Counted from the stretch's first letter, positions 22,841 through 34,688 are shown. The stretch: DNA of 64,000 nucleotides from Thereva unica (GCA_949987705.1 OX465286.1:3201445-3265444); one strand, 5' to 3'. The notes: generated from the sequence alone by a model not told the origin. A program made the numbers and translations.

Positions 22841-23115
22841 CCCTATTGTAGAACCGGTGGACAAGTATTACCTCCGATCCAATAGTTCTAAGGCCAATCC
22901 AGGCTCAGTTACCTGAGGAAACCCGGGTAATGAGTGCATAGCTCCATGGAATCCCTGGTGTTCTTCGTAAAGGACCCTTCAGGAGTCTTAAGAGAGGCAA
23001 GGCTATTGAAGTGAAACTTAGACAGCACTTTGTGTAACCTCGTGGAGGCTGGAAGCTTGTCTATTTCTTCGCAGAAGGCTTTCCATGACCTTCGTTTGGA
23101 TAATCTCAACAGAAG
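22841..23115 (-). mobile_element. LINE ORF2 fragment between endonuclease and reverse transcriptase
   Basis: The minus strand reads RRSWKAFCEEIDKLPASTRL, then HKVLSKFHFNSLASLKTPEG, with an intact frame from about 23109 to 22909. This pattern (SW--FCEEI---P---RL-K-LSK-----L-SLK-PDG) is the linker between endonuclease and RT in a common arthropod I/jockey-group LINE family. Related minus-strand copies occur at 37095-37245 and 42685-42860. The copy is a short internal piece without catalytic residues. The clade cannot be fixed from this segment. Confidence 0.72.
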
Positions 23116-23293
23116 CTCTCGCTCTCTTCGTGGCCCTTGCTTATAACCTGCGAATTGCAGGTAGTAATGAAATCAAGGACCTGCCTAGGCTAGTCTTTTC
23201 CTCATAAGCAGTGCTGCTCTAGAGCAGTGAAGTAGATCAGTCTGCTTGGGATTACGTGTATCTATCTTAGTCAGGGCGCCCTTACGGGGCCAC

Positions 23294-23335
23294 GCAAGCC
23301 TCACCACCACGACAAGGTGTAGATACGTCGGTGAG
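23294..23335. repeat. Conserved CCTCACC/GGTGAGG hairpin block, copy 2
   Basis: This is the second copy of the block at 16312-16353, in the same orientation, with four differences over 42 bases. It keeps both the CCTCACC and the GGTGAGG arms of the possible 7-bp stem. It lies about 180 bases from the minus-strand LINE fragment at 22841-23115, but need not belong to it. Confidence 0.5.
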
Positions 23336-25059
23336 GGGTATCAGCTTTATCTAAAAATGAGTATAAATCTAAACGCACAAACAATAAGGTTTCATATGGC
23401 AAATATATACCATATGTGAAAACTAACACAGAAACTGCATCTATAATTGAAAATAATTAATACTCGTCTCTCCTTTTTTTTTCTTGATATCTTTTAGTAT
23501 AAAATAAAATAACTGAAAAGGAAACAAAACCAAAAAACGAAAACAAAAACGAAATCAAAGAATTCCAAAGTGTTTTAAGGAACACGCACATGTATTTAAA
23601 TGGAATTCCCTGATGACATTATTGGTTCATCTTTCTACTTTATGCAGTTTGAGAAATTTTTTGCTTATTTGCTTTCCTTTCTGATGTGATATAAAGTGCC
23701 CCTCGATCCACGCCTTATACTTAACGAAAGGATTAAGCAAACACACAGTGAAAAATAAAAAGGCAAACATTATCGATCCTTGACTGTTGATTAAGAGACA
23801 ATTGCCACATTAAGAAATGTCAACCAATTTATCTCGAATTAAACGAATGCACGCAACGTAATCCAGCTCCAGATACACCGTGGTGAAGAGCAACAGAAGA
23901 GACACCGTGTCCCTGTTTGGTATATACATATACACATATTGTATGTTTGTTTATATTTATTTTTTTTGACTTAGGGTGTTGTGGACTTTTGCTTTATTTT
24001 TAGCTTCTTTGCTGGTCCTTTTGCAGCAATAGAAGAGCATGAGGACAATTAAGTAACAATATAAAAAAAAATAAGTTAGGAAATGATCAAGAATCCATCG
24101 AATGAGAACCTATGAATGGTCCAGCCAGACGAAGGATTGGGAGAAGGACAAGAGAGTTGGACCAATGGACCAATTACAGCAATTTGGCATTTTAAATTGC
24201 GCGCGCAAAACAATAGTATTTTCCCAATCTCTTAACTAAAAATGCATTTCGCTGCTGTATGCATACATATGCATAAATATACCTGTATTTTTTTTGGTAT
24301 AACCAACACAATATAGCTAATACCCCAAACGATCTCCAATCCAGCCATGTTTGTTATTTACCTTAATTTGCGAGAATTTCGCTTTTAATGTTAATTCTTC
24401 GCGCCTGATTGATCGTATCTTACCGATATGCACATAATTAAGGAACAACAGCAGGTTTAATTTTTACTGCAATTAAATTAGTCTTAAGGCTGATGTTGTT
24501 GTTGGTCTTGTGTTGTTGGTTTAAGCCCCCCGCCCCCGACGGCCAACAATCTCTTCCGATCTGTTGTCAGTGCGCGCAGGGGCGAACGTTTTATTTTTTT
24601 TTTGTTGTTGTGTTGTTTTGTTCTATTGGTAACCATGGACAGGACAGGTTGGCCACTGCCGATTGTTTTGTTCTTAAAGTAGACTGTTGGTACACTTGCC
24701 CACATTAATAAAATGTTGACGAACAACGAAAACGACAAACTAAGTGAGTTCAAGTTCTCTTTTATTATTTGCGAGTAAATTAATTCAAGAGAGTACCAAG
24801 CCTGACGATAGCCTGTTAGTGAGAAACTTCCTTGTTCCACAGCTAATCTAGTCCCCCCCTCCCCTAGCTAAATTCCGTTCTTTGAGAGTTTTCTCTCCGC
24901 CTGTTCATTTAAGGTAGTATTGACAAGAATAAAATCGAAACACATCACCATCCCTGCCAGTGCTCCTAGGGGTCTATCTTATAACCAGATATTTTTCTAA
25001 TAATCATAGCAGGCCTGATAATATTCTATCGCTACTATCAAAGCGATTGTTCTTCAATC
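23336..25059. other. AT-rich DNA with simple repeats, no gene seen
   Basis: The features are TATACATATACACATA near 23920-23945, poly-A and poly-T runs, and a GTTGTTGTTGG-type cluster at about 24490-24520 and 24600-24625. The cluster generates glutamine-rich or cysteine-rich ORFs on either strand. No exon or transposon motif is supported. Confidence 0.45.
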
Positions 25060-25440
25060 GAAACAAATGCTCTCCTCTGCTTCCAAGACAGTCGTATACC
25101 CGCAACATAAGATTGGAGCACTCAGCTTATCCCCTCTGCCTACAGCCCCACTCTCATTTTCGGGCACTCTACAAGCAAGAAATTCGTGCACGAATATAGT
25201 AATATAACGCATGAACAAGCTGACTGTGGAACAACCTTACACAGTATGTATTTCCAAAGTTCTACAACATCCAAGAGTTCAAACGCAGCACCTCACACCT
25301 CCTTCAACGCCCTCCGAACTCGTCATTACCCCAAACCTATTCCTTCCTTTAAACTATGGTTACTCCTAGATATTGCACCATGACATGACCCATGACATGA
25401 CCAATGACATGGTAGTACAAAGAGTGATTTCCTGCTTCAT
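25060..25440 (+). mobile_element. Jockey-like LINE ORF2 3' end, best-preserved copy
   Basis: From about 25217 the reading is LWNNLTQYVFPKFYNIQEFK, followed in the same frame by LLQRPPNSSLPQTYSFL and a stop. This matches the extreme C-terminus of jockey/CR1-like ORF2 proteins, which usually read '-LWNSLP-SVFP-SYNL--FK'. Upstream, SYTRNIRLEHSAYPLCL fits the arginine-rich segment that precedes that signature. The downstream tail GCACCATGACATG and TAGTACAAAG is shared with copies at 2996, 25550, 32250 and 45190. That defines one family of 3'-anchored, 5'-truncated insertions. Confidence 0.8.
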
Positions 25441-25549
25441 TCATGTTCGACCGCCGAAATTATCGTGCTGGTATGGTAGTATAGGGCGGGGGAGGGTGGT
25501 GTAGGACCACGCATTGGCCTTGGCAGTTTTTTTTAACTCCGACTCTTCT

Positions 25550-25665
25550 CCAGGTTCTGTTTAACCCAACTATATTCTTCATCTATTCTCCAAACTAAGG
25601 TTACTAATACACATTGTCTTTCGCGTGAAAGACATGAGGGAATGGCAGTACATAGGGTGACCTTG
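25550..25665 (+). mobile_element. Jockey-like LINE 3' end, adjacent degraded copy
   Basis: Just downstream of the preceding copy, AACCCAACTATATTCTTCAT then CCAAACTAAGGTTACTA and CAGTACATAGGGTGA repeat the distal part of the same LINE 3' end. The LWNNL block is absent. Two 3' ends in the same orientation about 250 bases apart suggest tandem insertion or a segmental duplication. Divergence between them argues against a recent event. Confidence 0.55.
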
Positions 25666-25766
25666 ATTCTGTCACACAAAAGACAGATTGTCATGATTAC
25701 TTTAATTAGGAGCCACAGTAATAAGCACAGAAGTTCGATTTAGCTTTGCAGAAGTGAAACAGGTAC

Positions 25767-26132
25767 TTGCTGCAATCAGAAGTACTGCTTAGAAGCGTGG
25801 GTGGAGCTTATGACGTCATATACGACGAAGGAAGCGAATTGCTGGGATTTTTTAAGGATTTTATTGATGGTTTTCTTAAAAATATCTTTCGTGTGTTACG
25901 AGATACTTTCGACATAGAAGAAACAATACCAAAATGCCAACATAAACGGACTTGCATGATGCATCAATGTCGGCTTTTTATAAGTACAAAAGCAGCAGCA
26001 GCACAAAAAAGTAATAATAAGGTTAAGGGAAAGAATAGGAGCACATCCACGCACACCACACTGCATATCTACTATATGAAAGAAAAAGCGGCGATCTGCG
26101 TTAATCTACCGAACTGGGTGAAACTATACTGA
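25767..26132 (+). other. Unidentified protein-like ORF, coding status uncertain
   Basis: The frame opens just after a stop at about 25756. The first ATG-independent codon is TTG at 25767, and the frame is open for 121 codons. The first half reads SVGGAYDVIYDEGSELLGFF and continues with an amphipathic, hydrophobic and acidic stretch ending DTFDIEE, which looks more protein-like than surrounding ORFs. The second half (alanine run, KSNNKVKGK) looks compositional. No family was recognised. It could be an exon, a degenerate transposon protein or chance. No clear splice sites bound it. Confidence 0.2.
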
Positions 26133-27486
26133 TCTCGTACAAGTTCTCGTACATATCCCTCCAGTCCCATACCTGATACGCGGCCGCTCACCTGATCTCG
26201 ACTCTATTTTCTCCTTTATAGTTAATCTACAAAAACCTGTCGCTTTTGGCTCTCTCTAGGCATCACTACCCTCGCCCCTGCCGCCGCCGGCGGCTTGCTG
26301 TAATCCCCTTGTTCCGGGTGTATTTGTTTTCGCCATCCCTCCGCCGGGTTGTCCCACCAACCCCTGTCCCTTGCCTCATTGGGGCGGAGGGCGGGGGGAG
26401 TGAGATTTTGCAAGGCATCCAAATGTGGAGTTTTTGTTTTGGCGCTCGGAGTCGATTTTTGTTGCCTTTCGTTAAATTTCAATTTTGTTCCTTTATATTA
26501 CTTACGAGTATTCCCGCTGCGCGCTCGGTGATATGTAACCAACAAGCAACGGGCCCGACAATAAAATTCGCTGTTGAAGTAACAATAGAACAATGTAAAT
26601 ATATGTCGCGGCATTGTCTCCGCGCACTTGCTGCTTTTTGCGGTATTTCCCTGCAGGTATAGAAGCGCGCCAGCCTTACCTTTGATTTCACTTGTTTCTC
26701 TAGTTGATTGTTTGCGCTTTATTTATTTATTTATTTTATTTTATTTTTATTTTTTTTAATGTTGTCAGCTTGTGTTATTATTTGTTTTATATTGTGCCGT
26801 TTTGTTGGCTTCTTCTCCTATCTCTTTATTTATTTTGCAAAATTTGCAAAACGTCGTATATGCACTGTGGGGCTGTGTGAGGTGTGTGTCTCGCGATGGA
26901 CAAGCAGAAAAATCAAAATCTTTCTTCGTGTACCGACCCCCTCCCCCCGTTCCCCTCTTTCTCACGCAGGTGTTGTTGGCCTCTCATTGAATAGCATTCA
27001 GGAAAACGATGGAGAACAATTTTGCTTTTATTTATAAAATAATATATTTTTTGTATTGCTGTTGTTATTTTTGTTTTATTTTTTTGTTTTGTCAATGTTG
27101 GCAACACAAAGAGTTCGGAACATGAAAGAAAACATCCGCGGACGACACATGGAACGACGTTTTCCTAATGGACAGGTGCTGTTTTGGGTTGCCTTTTTTC
27201 TTTTCCTTTCTCATTTTTATGATGATCCTTTGTCCTTGCAGTTGCTATTGTTTAAACGCTAGAACAGAACAACAAGAGTGATGGGAAATCTGTTTTTTTT
27301 GGTACATAATTGGAAAATTTCAGTGCTTCGTGACCGGTGCACAGAGACGCTACATCATGTAAATGCGTCAGCCTATTGGTACGTAGGTAGGTAAGAGCGG
27401 CAGTCCAATCCAAACGAAATGCTAGGACACAATTGGACAAAACGTTTGCGTAAGAAAGGCAGTAAGCTAGGAAAGATATTAGCTCT
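26133..27486. other. Non-coding DNA, no supported gene
   Basis: There is a GC-rich patch at 26260-26410 and TTTATTTATTTATTTTATTTTATTTTTATT-like T-rich repeats at 26720-26760. At 27335-27360 ACCGGTGCACAGAGACGCTA matches the second half of the CCTAAAAGTATGC repeat family. ORFs of up to 138 codons on the plus strand (26246-26662) show no family-like motif. Confidence 0.45.
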
Positions 27487-27562
27487 GGGCCTCGCTAGTC
27501 TAGGGAGTAAGGCGCCTGGCTACCATCCCAGAGGTCCCGGGTTCGAGTCCCGGCAGCACCAC
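27487..27562 (+). mobile_element. tRNA-like sequence, probable SINE head or tRNA pseudogene
   Basis: The 76-base segment has a good internal B box (GGGTTCGAGTCCCGG, at the right place for a T arm with a 5-bp CCGGG/CCCGG stem) and a passable A box (TAGTCTAGGGAGTAAGGC). The anticodon arm is poor: CTGG and CCAG enclose an 8-base loop. The acceptor ends GGGCCTC and CAGCACC hardly pair. This pattern fits the tRNA-derived head of a SINE, or a tRNA pseudogene, better than a working tRNA. No A-rich tail or second copy was found in the window. Confidence 0.6.
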
Positions 27563-28030
27563 GGTCCTTTGCCATTCTCACTTTCCCCACCTACATAACT
27601 TTCCTTCTTTCTTGTTCCCCTTTACATTGTTGATTCTTCCTGATTGGGTGTCTCTGATATTGGTCAGATCCAGCCACGTGCAAAAAAGTGCTTGATTGTG
27701 GATGTTGTACGGAATTAGCTTCGCTGCTTGGCAACATAATAACACCTGCCGCTGACTGTCCACTTTGGGTATGACTGTATAGCTAGGCAGCCCTTTTTTG
27801 TTTTACGAGTGAGCGGTGAGAATCTTTCGGTCTAGCAACAGGTAATATGTGCGACCACGTGTCTAAACCTTCCATGCCTAATATAAGAAATACACCCTAC
27901 TGAAAGAGTGAGGGTATGCCTATCCAAACGGGGAGTTTAAAGTCGGATATTAGATTTGACGAGCAACAAAAAAAAATCACAATCTAGTCTAATGGATTTG
28001 GTAATAGAGGATTTGATAAATTTGTAGACG
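27563..28030. other. Non-coding DNA, no gene seen
   Basis: The first 60 bases, rich in TTTCC and CTTTC, could be the body of the tRNA-like SINE, but its end cannot be placed. The rest is AT-rich without recognisable motifs. Confidence 0.4.
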
Positions 28031-28207
28031 AGTCACAAGTCACAAGTTTTGCCGAATCGCGCTTTTTTCATATGAATTTCTTATTATAGTTTCTATGTCA
28101 ATCTGTTGATACAGAAGTTACTTCTTCTGCACTTTTATCTTTTATTTAGTATAGGCCATCAAATTGAGATCCACCAGGCACTTGTGATTGCGTTGTGACT
28201 TGTGACT
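28031..28207. repeat. Inverted repeat element with AGTCACAAGTCACAA arms
   Basis: AGTCACAAGTCACAA at 28031-28045 is matched by its exact reverse complement TTGTGACTTGTGACT at 28193-28207. The left arm is followed by GAATCGCGCTT, which also follows a related motif at about 44381-44389. The interior is about 150 bases and non-coding. This looks like a small foldback or MITE-like element related to the AAAAGTCACAAAATT tandem repeat at 44310-44390 and to GCGAGTCACACATCAAAAGT at about 59217. Confidence 0.6.
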
Positions 28208-30865
28208 GTTTGTTTTTTATTTTTAGAATACGGGGTTGTACTGAGATTCAATCGGATTTTTAAAAGTGGCGCATAAAATTAAGCTTAAGCTTACTGGTAC
28301 TGACGCTGCGCAATGACATAAACGAGAGATTGATTGCGAAAACAGGGATGGATCTGAGCTCTCAATATCCTATGTACAAAGGCCAGGCGACTCACCTAAC
28401 ACAAAATGACGCCGTGAAAATGTTATTTGCAAGGCTTTTGCTTCGACAATATTGTAAAAGATTTTGTTCAGCAAAAAACCGTAATTCATATCGCAAAAAA
28501 AAAATAAAAAATAAATAAAAATAAATTCCAAATCCAACCCTTCCTCGCACCACTACTACTCTCCAATCTCATCATTTTATGCAGATAAAAAATTGTGTCA
28601 AAGAACAACCAAAAAAGGGGATTGATAAGAAACTGTTTTTTTTGTATTTCTTACACGTAAGATATGGCGAATTTTATTTTTATTTATTTATTTTTTTTAT
28701 TTTTTTTTTTGACTAGAAGATAGAATTAGATATTGTTCAGGTTAGTTTAATGGTTATGCGCGATAATGTATATAAATATTGACTAGAATTTCTATATCAC
28801 CTTAGGCATTGCGTTTCTTGCCCCTTTTTAGTATATTGCACATACATACATACACATGCACATTTGAGCCATATCTTCCAGATGGTATAAACGGAAGCAG
28901 TGTTCTAGAATTATGTAAGATAATGATAGATGAACAACGAAGCTTGTTAATGCTTTCCGAATGAAGAAAGATTATTACATATATTTTGAAGGTGAAAAGA
29001 GTTATAGTAGTCTACTTGCGCAATAGCGTTGTTGTTCTGTTTTTTTATTGTTAATTTTAGCCGGGGTTAATTAATGTGTGAGAGATAGATTCAATATGTG
29101 TTTTAATGAATTTTAGAAGAACAAACCATTTTTTTCTTGTATAAACAAAATTAAAATATGAGAAATAGTGACCAAATGCTAATGAAAGTGACTTTCAATG
29201 TCGATTTTGGCTTTAGTGTATGAAAAGTAAAGTGTATAATAATAATACAGTTATAATATTAAACCAACCCAAATGGATTTTTATATACAAAGGTAAGTCA
29301 AATTGTTTTTGATATAAGAAATTTAACCTAAATGCATTTTGAAAGATATTAAAATAGAAGTGGACACCCTTTGGGCTACTCGAATTTCTCCTATTCATCG
29401 CCTGCGCGAATCTACACAATTCCTAAACGAACTAAGGAAAGCTAACTGGTGTCGGATTATTTGCTTCTTTCAAGTCACTGACTGGCATTTGTGTTTCCGT
29501 AGTGCGAACGTCAATTCTGCCGCGGTTTGTATCACCCAAATAATATGAGGTCGAAATGTGTTTATTCATTCCTAACTCAACCAAATCTATTAAGCCTCTT
29601 CGGAATAAATGGTTTAATACATAATACACAAATAAAGCAGCCTTTTAGAGGGTACATCCTTTATTATTTCCAACCGCTATTTGTGGAATAGCGTCTCTCC
29701 GTTGATTGGTCCCACAGCAAGGTTGATTTTTGGGCTTTTTTGATTTTTGTCTTGTGTGGAAGTTTTTGAGGTTTGTGTCTCGGATAGAAGGGATGCGCCA
29801 CCGGTGTAAAAATAGTTGAACCTCAATGTGTTGGGGTGGGCTTTCTTGTGTGGAAATTGAGGTCTTGCATGGGATCTTGGGTAGAAGGGGTATTAAATCA
29901 ACATCATGGCGAGATAATAAATAATACTAGATTTGAAATTTAACATAGGTGGCGGCGCTCACACACAAAGCTCACCCCATAGGTTCTTGTCCCAAATCAA
30001 GCTCACACCCAAGTCCACAATCGATGACGTCACTTATCTCGAAGCGCTGTTGCTATACTACTGTGGATCTCTACTTCCTACGTTAATTCCTAAGTTGGCC
30101 AAATGCGAGCAGACACTCGGTAGTGGAATTTAACAATATCTTGATGCTTGACACTGTCTGTGAAGAGCAAACAACAGTTTATTAAATAATGTTTTCAATT
30201 GAAGCCAAACTAATCCGCTTTTGTTGTGATATCGTTCTTATTATTTGTAAGTGCCGCCTTCTCTCTTTTTTACAAAAACTTTGGCATAGGTGCGTAACTG
30301 CTCTGTTCTCATAGATCATTATTCTTCAAGCCTCCACTCATAATATGGTCTTGTTTCTCCTTCTTTTGTTTCCTTCTTGATATATATGATGATGCACCTT
30401 GGGATCAACTCCCTGTTCTGTTATTTCACCAAAGTTTCCATAGCCTTAAATCTTATAGTTTTTCTTGTTCCACTAGCCTAAATTCACATACATACATATA
30501 CATATATGTACAACAACGCTCAATTACACATAATCATCGTCATCATCATAATCATCATCGAATTATGTCATTCATCCCGCAAAAATTTATTCTTCAAATT
30601 CAGCAAATCACAAATAAAAAGGATTTTTCTTTATGTCTTACTTATTATTCATATGATGACCTCACTGCTAAGCGAAATTCGGACATTGTTCATGATTTAT
30701 CATCATCTCACATTTCATTTCACATAAATATAAGCGTCAAAATTATCCTCAAGGATATCTAACATACTTACACACACACACACCCACCCACACATACAGG
30801 ACAGACAAGGGCTTTGGGGTGTATAAAAATTGAAGGCAAATATTAACAACACACAAACATTATTT
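28208..30865. other. AT-rich DNA with simple repeats, no gene seen
   Basis: T-rich and A-rich runs lie near 28495-28520 and 28675-28715. ACATACATACATACACATG lies near 28845, ATCATCATAATCATCATCG near 30540, and a CACACACACACACCCACCCA tract at about 30770-30795. ORFs here are short and unremarkable. Confidence 0.5.
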
Positions 30866-30905
30866 CATGGTTATATATATATATACATGGTTATATATAT
30901 ATATA
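30866..30905. repeat. Exact 20-bp tandem duplication in a TA tract
   Basis: The unit CATGGTTATATATATATATA occurs twice, at 30866-30885 and 30886-30905, without a mismatch. This is a microsatellite with a small recent tandem duplication. No function is implied. Confidence 0.85.
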
Positions 30906-32229
30906 CCCCGAAGGATCACGTAAATGTCAGTGCAGAGAAAAAGCAAAAAAAATAAAAGTAAGAAAGAAAGAAATAAAGAAATGCTTAAATCAGCAGAAAA
31001 TAAAATTTCATTCCCCTTTGGTAGCAGCCTCCCCCCCCTCCCCAAACACCACCATCTTTGGTAAATTTGCACATATCGAACTGGAATAAGAACAACAAAA
31101 AAAAAGAACGTATCAAAAATTGTCAATGGCACCCCCTTACCACGTTGGGGTTTCCTTAAGAATAGACAGCAATGAACCGGCTCCTTTCTCAGGCCAAGCT
31201 ACCCCACTACCCACCCACCTCCACTTAGGGTGATTCCTTCGCCCCCGAATCTGTCATTCCTGTACCTATGCTCCTATCCCGGCCGGTGCCATCGTGAGTT
31301 ACTATAAGCGGAATTTTTCCTCTTTATGTGTGTATGGGGGTTGGGGCTGGGGGCGCATCCTGCGACACCGAATTTAATAAAATATAGAAAAGAGAAAAAC
31401 GGAGGAAATTTCAGGATTTCCTCCCCCTCCCCCGCCCGTTCCATGTGGAATAATTGGTTTTTATTTTCATGCTTAAATATATATAATAAAAAAGGAACAT
31501 GAGTGGCGCCCTCTGCCCTGCCCCCGCCCCAACCCAGCAGCAGCAACAGGATGCTGTGATCCTTGATTGGAGTTTTTCTCTTCCTGTTGTATGTGTGTGT
31601 GTGCGTGGGGATGTTATTATTTTTTCTGCTGCTTTTATATTTTTTAAGAAAATTCAATTTACTAAGTCCTCTGTGCGTTTGAATGCTTCTCATCTCTCAT
31701 CCTTCTACAAATTTTTTTTTTTACTTTTATTTTCCCGTCATTTTCATTTTCGCATTCAAGAAACGGTAGAGGTGTACAGTACGCGCGGAGGGATTTTGTG
31801 AAATACATACACACACACAGGTAGCACAGGTAACAAAGTATGATATATAAAAAAACGTTTGCGCTTGTCTCCTCCTGAAAGAGAACCTGTAGACACCACA
31901 CAGCAGGTAAAAATTGGCTTTTGTCGTTAGCAGATTTGTTTTGTGCATCTTAAGAAGGACGAAAATAAGAAAGTGTGTTTTTTTTCATTTTCATTTTCCA
32001 AGTAAGAAAATCTACGGCGGAATGAATTTTTCCTGAGTGGGGGTGGAGAGTGTGAGGCGGGGGTGACGCTGGGCTCTGTTTATTTCACATGTTTTTTTTT
32101 AGGGGAAATTAACTTGGCGCTTGTCTAGGATATATTCACATTGACAACGTAATAGGAATATGTCAGAGTGGAATGAGCGAGCACGAAGGTACACGAAGGG
32201 ATTTACAAAAAAAACCCAAATGTGATTGT
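30906..32229. other. Purine- and pyrimidine-rich non-coding DNA
   Basis: No gene is seen. The interval has A/G-rich stretches near 30935-30985, a C-rich run near 31028-31042, a GTGTGTGTGTGCGTG tract near 31593, and CACACACACA near 31811. Overlapping ORFs on both strands reflect composition. Confidence 0.45.
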
Positions 32230-32710
32230 GGTATATGCATACCCCCAAGGTAGAACAGATTCCGATTTCCCTGGCTTCCCCTTCCTGCTTTCAGGCAGGC
32301 CGTTCCCACTGTTCGATATCTCAATTCCACAAGAAATTTAGTTCTTCCCTGACACAGCTCCATATCCCCCTTTATCTATCCTATTCTCTTCATAAAGACT
32401 GCTACTGGGCATTGCACTCCGATCGACATGACGAACTGATACTGGCCCCTGTGCTGAAAGTCGAGTCATGTGACGTGACAAGTCGTTTGAGTTGAAGAAA
32501 TCGACGCTTCAGTCGAATTACGACATTCAGCACAGGGGTCACAGAGGAGTGGAAGTGAAGATAATTTTCGGCCCCTATGCAAAAAGCTGCAATTCGACTG
32601 AAACGTCATTTTCTTCAGCTCAAACGGCTCGTCACGTCACACGACTCGACTTCCAGCACCGGGGCCAGTACAAAGGATTATTCCTAAGCTTGTATAAAGT
32701 TTACTGCTGA
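32230..32710 (+). mobile_element. Jockey-like LINE 3' end interrupted by a MITE
   Basis: Bases 32250-32441 and 32669-32710 together make one copy of the jockey-like 3' end seen at 45190-45490: a proline-rich segment, then GCATTGCACTCCGATCGACATGACG, then TACAAAGGATTATTCCTAAG after the insertion. The split falls exactly at a TA that bounds the MITE at 32442-32668. The LWNNL block is not readable in this copy. The older LINE copy therefore served as the MITE's target. Confidence 0.65.
32442..32668. mobile_element. MITE with long inverted repeats and TA target duplication (227 bp), copy 2
   Basis: The left arm starts CTGGCCCCTGTGCTGAAAGT and the right arm, on the other strand, starts CTGGCCCCGGTGCTGGAAGT. 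Inverse similarity runs for about 80 bases on each side, leaving a loop of roughly 65 bases. TA is present on both flanks (32440-32441 and 32669-32670). The related 3' end at 45190-45490 lacks the insert and shows a single TA at the same point. Ends and length resemble the element at 13187-13411. There is no coding capacity, and a Tc1/mariner-type transposase supplied elsewhere is inferred. Confidence 0.88.
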
Positions 32711-34688
32711 CTCCACAACCGAATCATCGATCGCTATCGTTATATGGATATATTGTGTGGAATTACTTAACTTGCCGATTGACTCAATGGAGCTGGAACA
32801 ACTAAATTGTCCTGTGCGGTATAAGGATTGTGAGATAGCTTAAGCCACCGCTGGAATATCACCAATGACCAATTGATCTGCGATGTAAAACCACCCTACA
32901 ACAGTCAGTTCCTTTCTGGTTTTGTAAATTACCTTCTTTTGTTACTTGATTGCGATCCTGATTATTCTTCCTAAGCTTGATTCACACATTCAAGCTCATA
33001 TTAACAACAGAACTATACACACACAAAACCCGAACTAAACCAGAAATAAGTAATCATATAAAAAAATAGCATGCCATAATCTCATTATATATATGAAATA
33101 AAAGAAAAACTCATTCAACTCTGAGGTAATAACTTTCGCTCACATATGACAAATAACAAAAGTTTGAACACCGTACGGTGAAATGCGAAACAAGGCGATA
33201 AGGTGAAGGGGGCGAGAGAGAGAGAGAGAAATGGCATAAAAATAAGCTTGTAACATTTTCTACCTCTTAACGCAAATAGCTGTCGTCGCTGTACATGGCT
33301 ATATATATATATGTAGAGCTATAAGTGGTCCCACAATATAGTATCATATATGATGGGAGAGGTGCACAACACCTTTATAGTCAGTTCAGAGTCTCTTTCT
33401 CTCTGTTTGCATCTCTTCTAGTCCACCCTCCTAGCAGAATATGTGTATGCTTAGAAAAAATTTCGTCCCTCTCCTATATATATATATGCACGCACATAAA
33501 TACATACATACATATATATATTCATATAAATACAAAAAAAAATAATAAAAACACTTTTTCCTGTTGTACTTCCACCACCTTCTTCTTGCCGAATTAAGAC
33601 ATGAACGAACTTAATCTCACATGTTCATGACACATGTCTGATATGGTTTTTGTAATGTTAGGTGACACGATAATACACCCCCGCTGTAAGTTTCCTATGG
33701 TAGTTCTTTTTTGTTGGTAGTGCTACTTGTTCTTCGCCGTCATCATCTTTCTCCATCATCGTCGTTGAAGGTGGTGGTGGGTGGCTCTATAGTCCTCATC
33801 CTAGCTCTCACCTACAGTATTTTCCTTTTTTTCTTTGCTTCTTCTATATAAGTTTGTTGTATGAATGTTTGTTATGAATGTTTTTATTACTTTAGTCACA
33901 TAGTCATCACCTCCATCCCACCTTAACACTGGTTCATATATATATATGTATATGTATATGTACATGGTCTTTAAGTTTCTTGCTTTGCTAATACTATCAA
34001 ACGATATAGAATTATCCCCATATTGCTTGGTGAACACAAAGTGGTATTCATTTGTGCGTTTTCTCATCAACGTCAACCTCCACCTTCTTCCCTCCTCCCT
34101 GTCGTCTCCCCTACCCAAAAAAATATAAAATAAAATAAGAAAGTAAGTAGCCCTCAATAGCAAACGATGGGACTTTTCGGTTACTCATTATCACCGCCTT
34201 AAGCTCTGCCACAGGCACTTATCGGGTCCAGGATCCGGTCCGGTTTTGCCGTTGACCCTAAAGATATACAACTTAAGCTGCAAAACTTAACTGATTACAT
34301 CCCACAGAAAGAAACAATTTTTATGATATCATATCCTGCACTGCCGACGATTATGTTGATATTAAAGGATATTGGAAGAGCGCTCCACCACCACCGACTG
34401 ACTAAGACCCACTAAACGTAACAATTGAAGCACCACCCTGGCTCATTCCATTCACCCCGACAATGCAACTAATAAAGGCAACTAAACCACTAGGGGATGA
34501 GCAGTGACACCCGACGCGCGACGAGATGAGTGAGAGCTAATCGAAATCATATCTAGAAAAATTTGGAGGCGAGGGTGGATCGGGAGAGGGAGAATCATCA
34601 ACGGTGATTTTATTTGCTTCGGAGATTACAAGGACTTGTTTAGACTAATTTACAACAGGAGTGTATCCCCTTTTCTCTCAGCCAGCCA
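32711..34688. other. Non-coding DNA with microsatellites
   Basis: The features are GAGAGAGAGAGAGAGA at about 33213-33229, TATATATATATATG near 33301, TACATACATACATATATATA near 33502, ATATATATATATGTATATGT near 33937, and a GGTGGTGGTGGG patch near 33770. The stretch 34170-34680 is less repetitive and possibly old element DNA, with no readable motif. Confidence 0.45.

Noticed and set aside
27487..27562. Functional tRNA gene
   Set aside because: The acceptor ends do not pair and the anticodon loop has eight bases.
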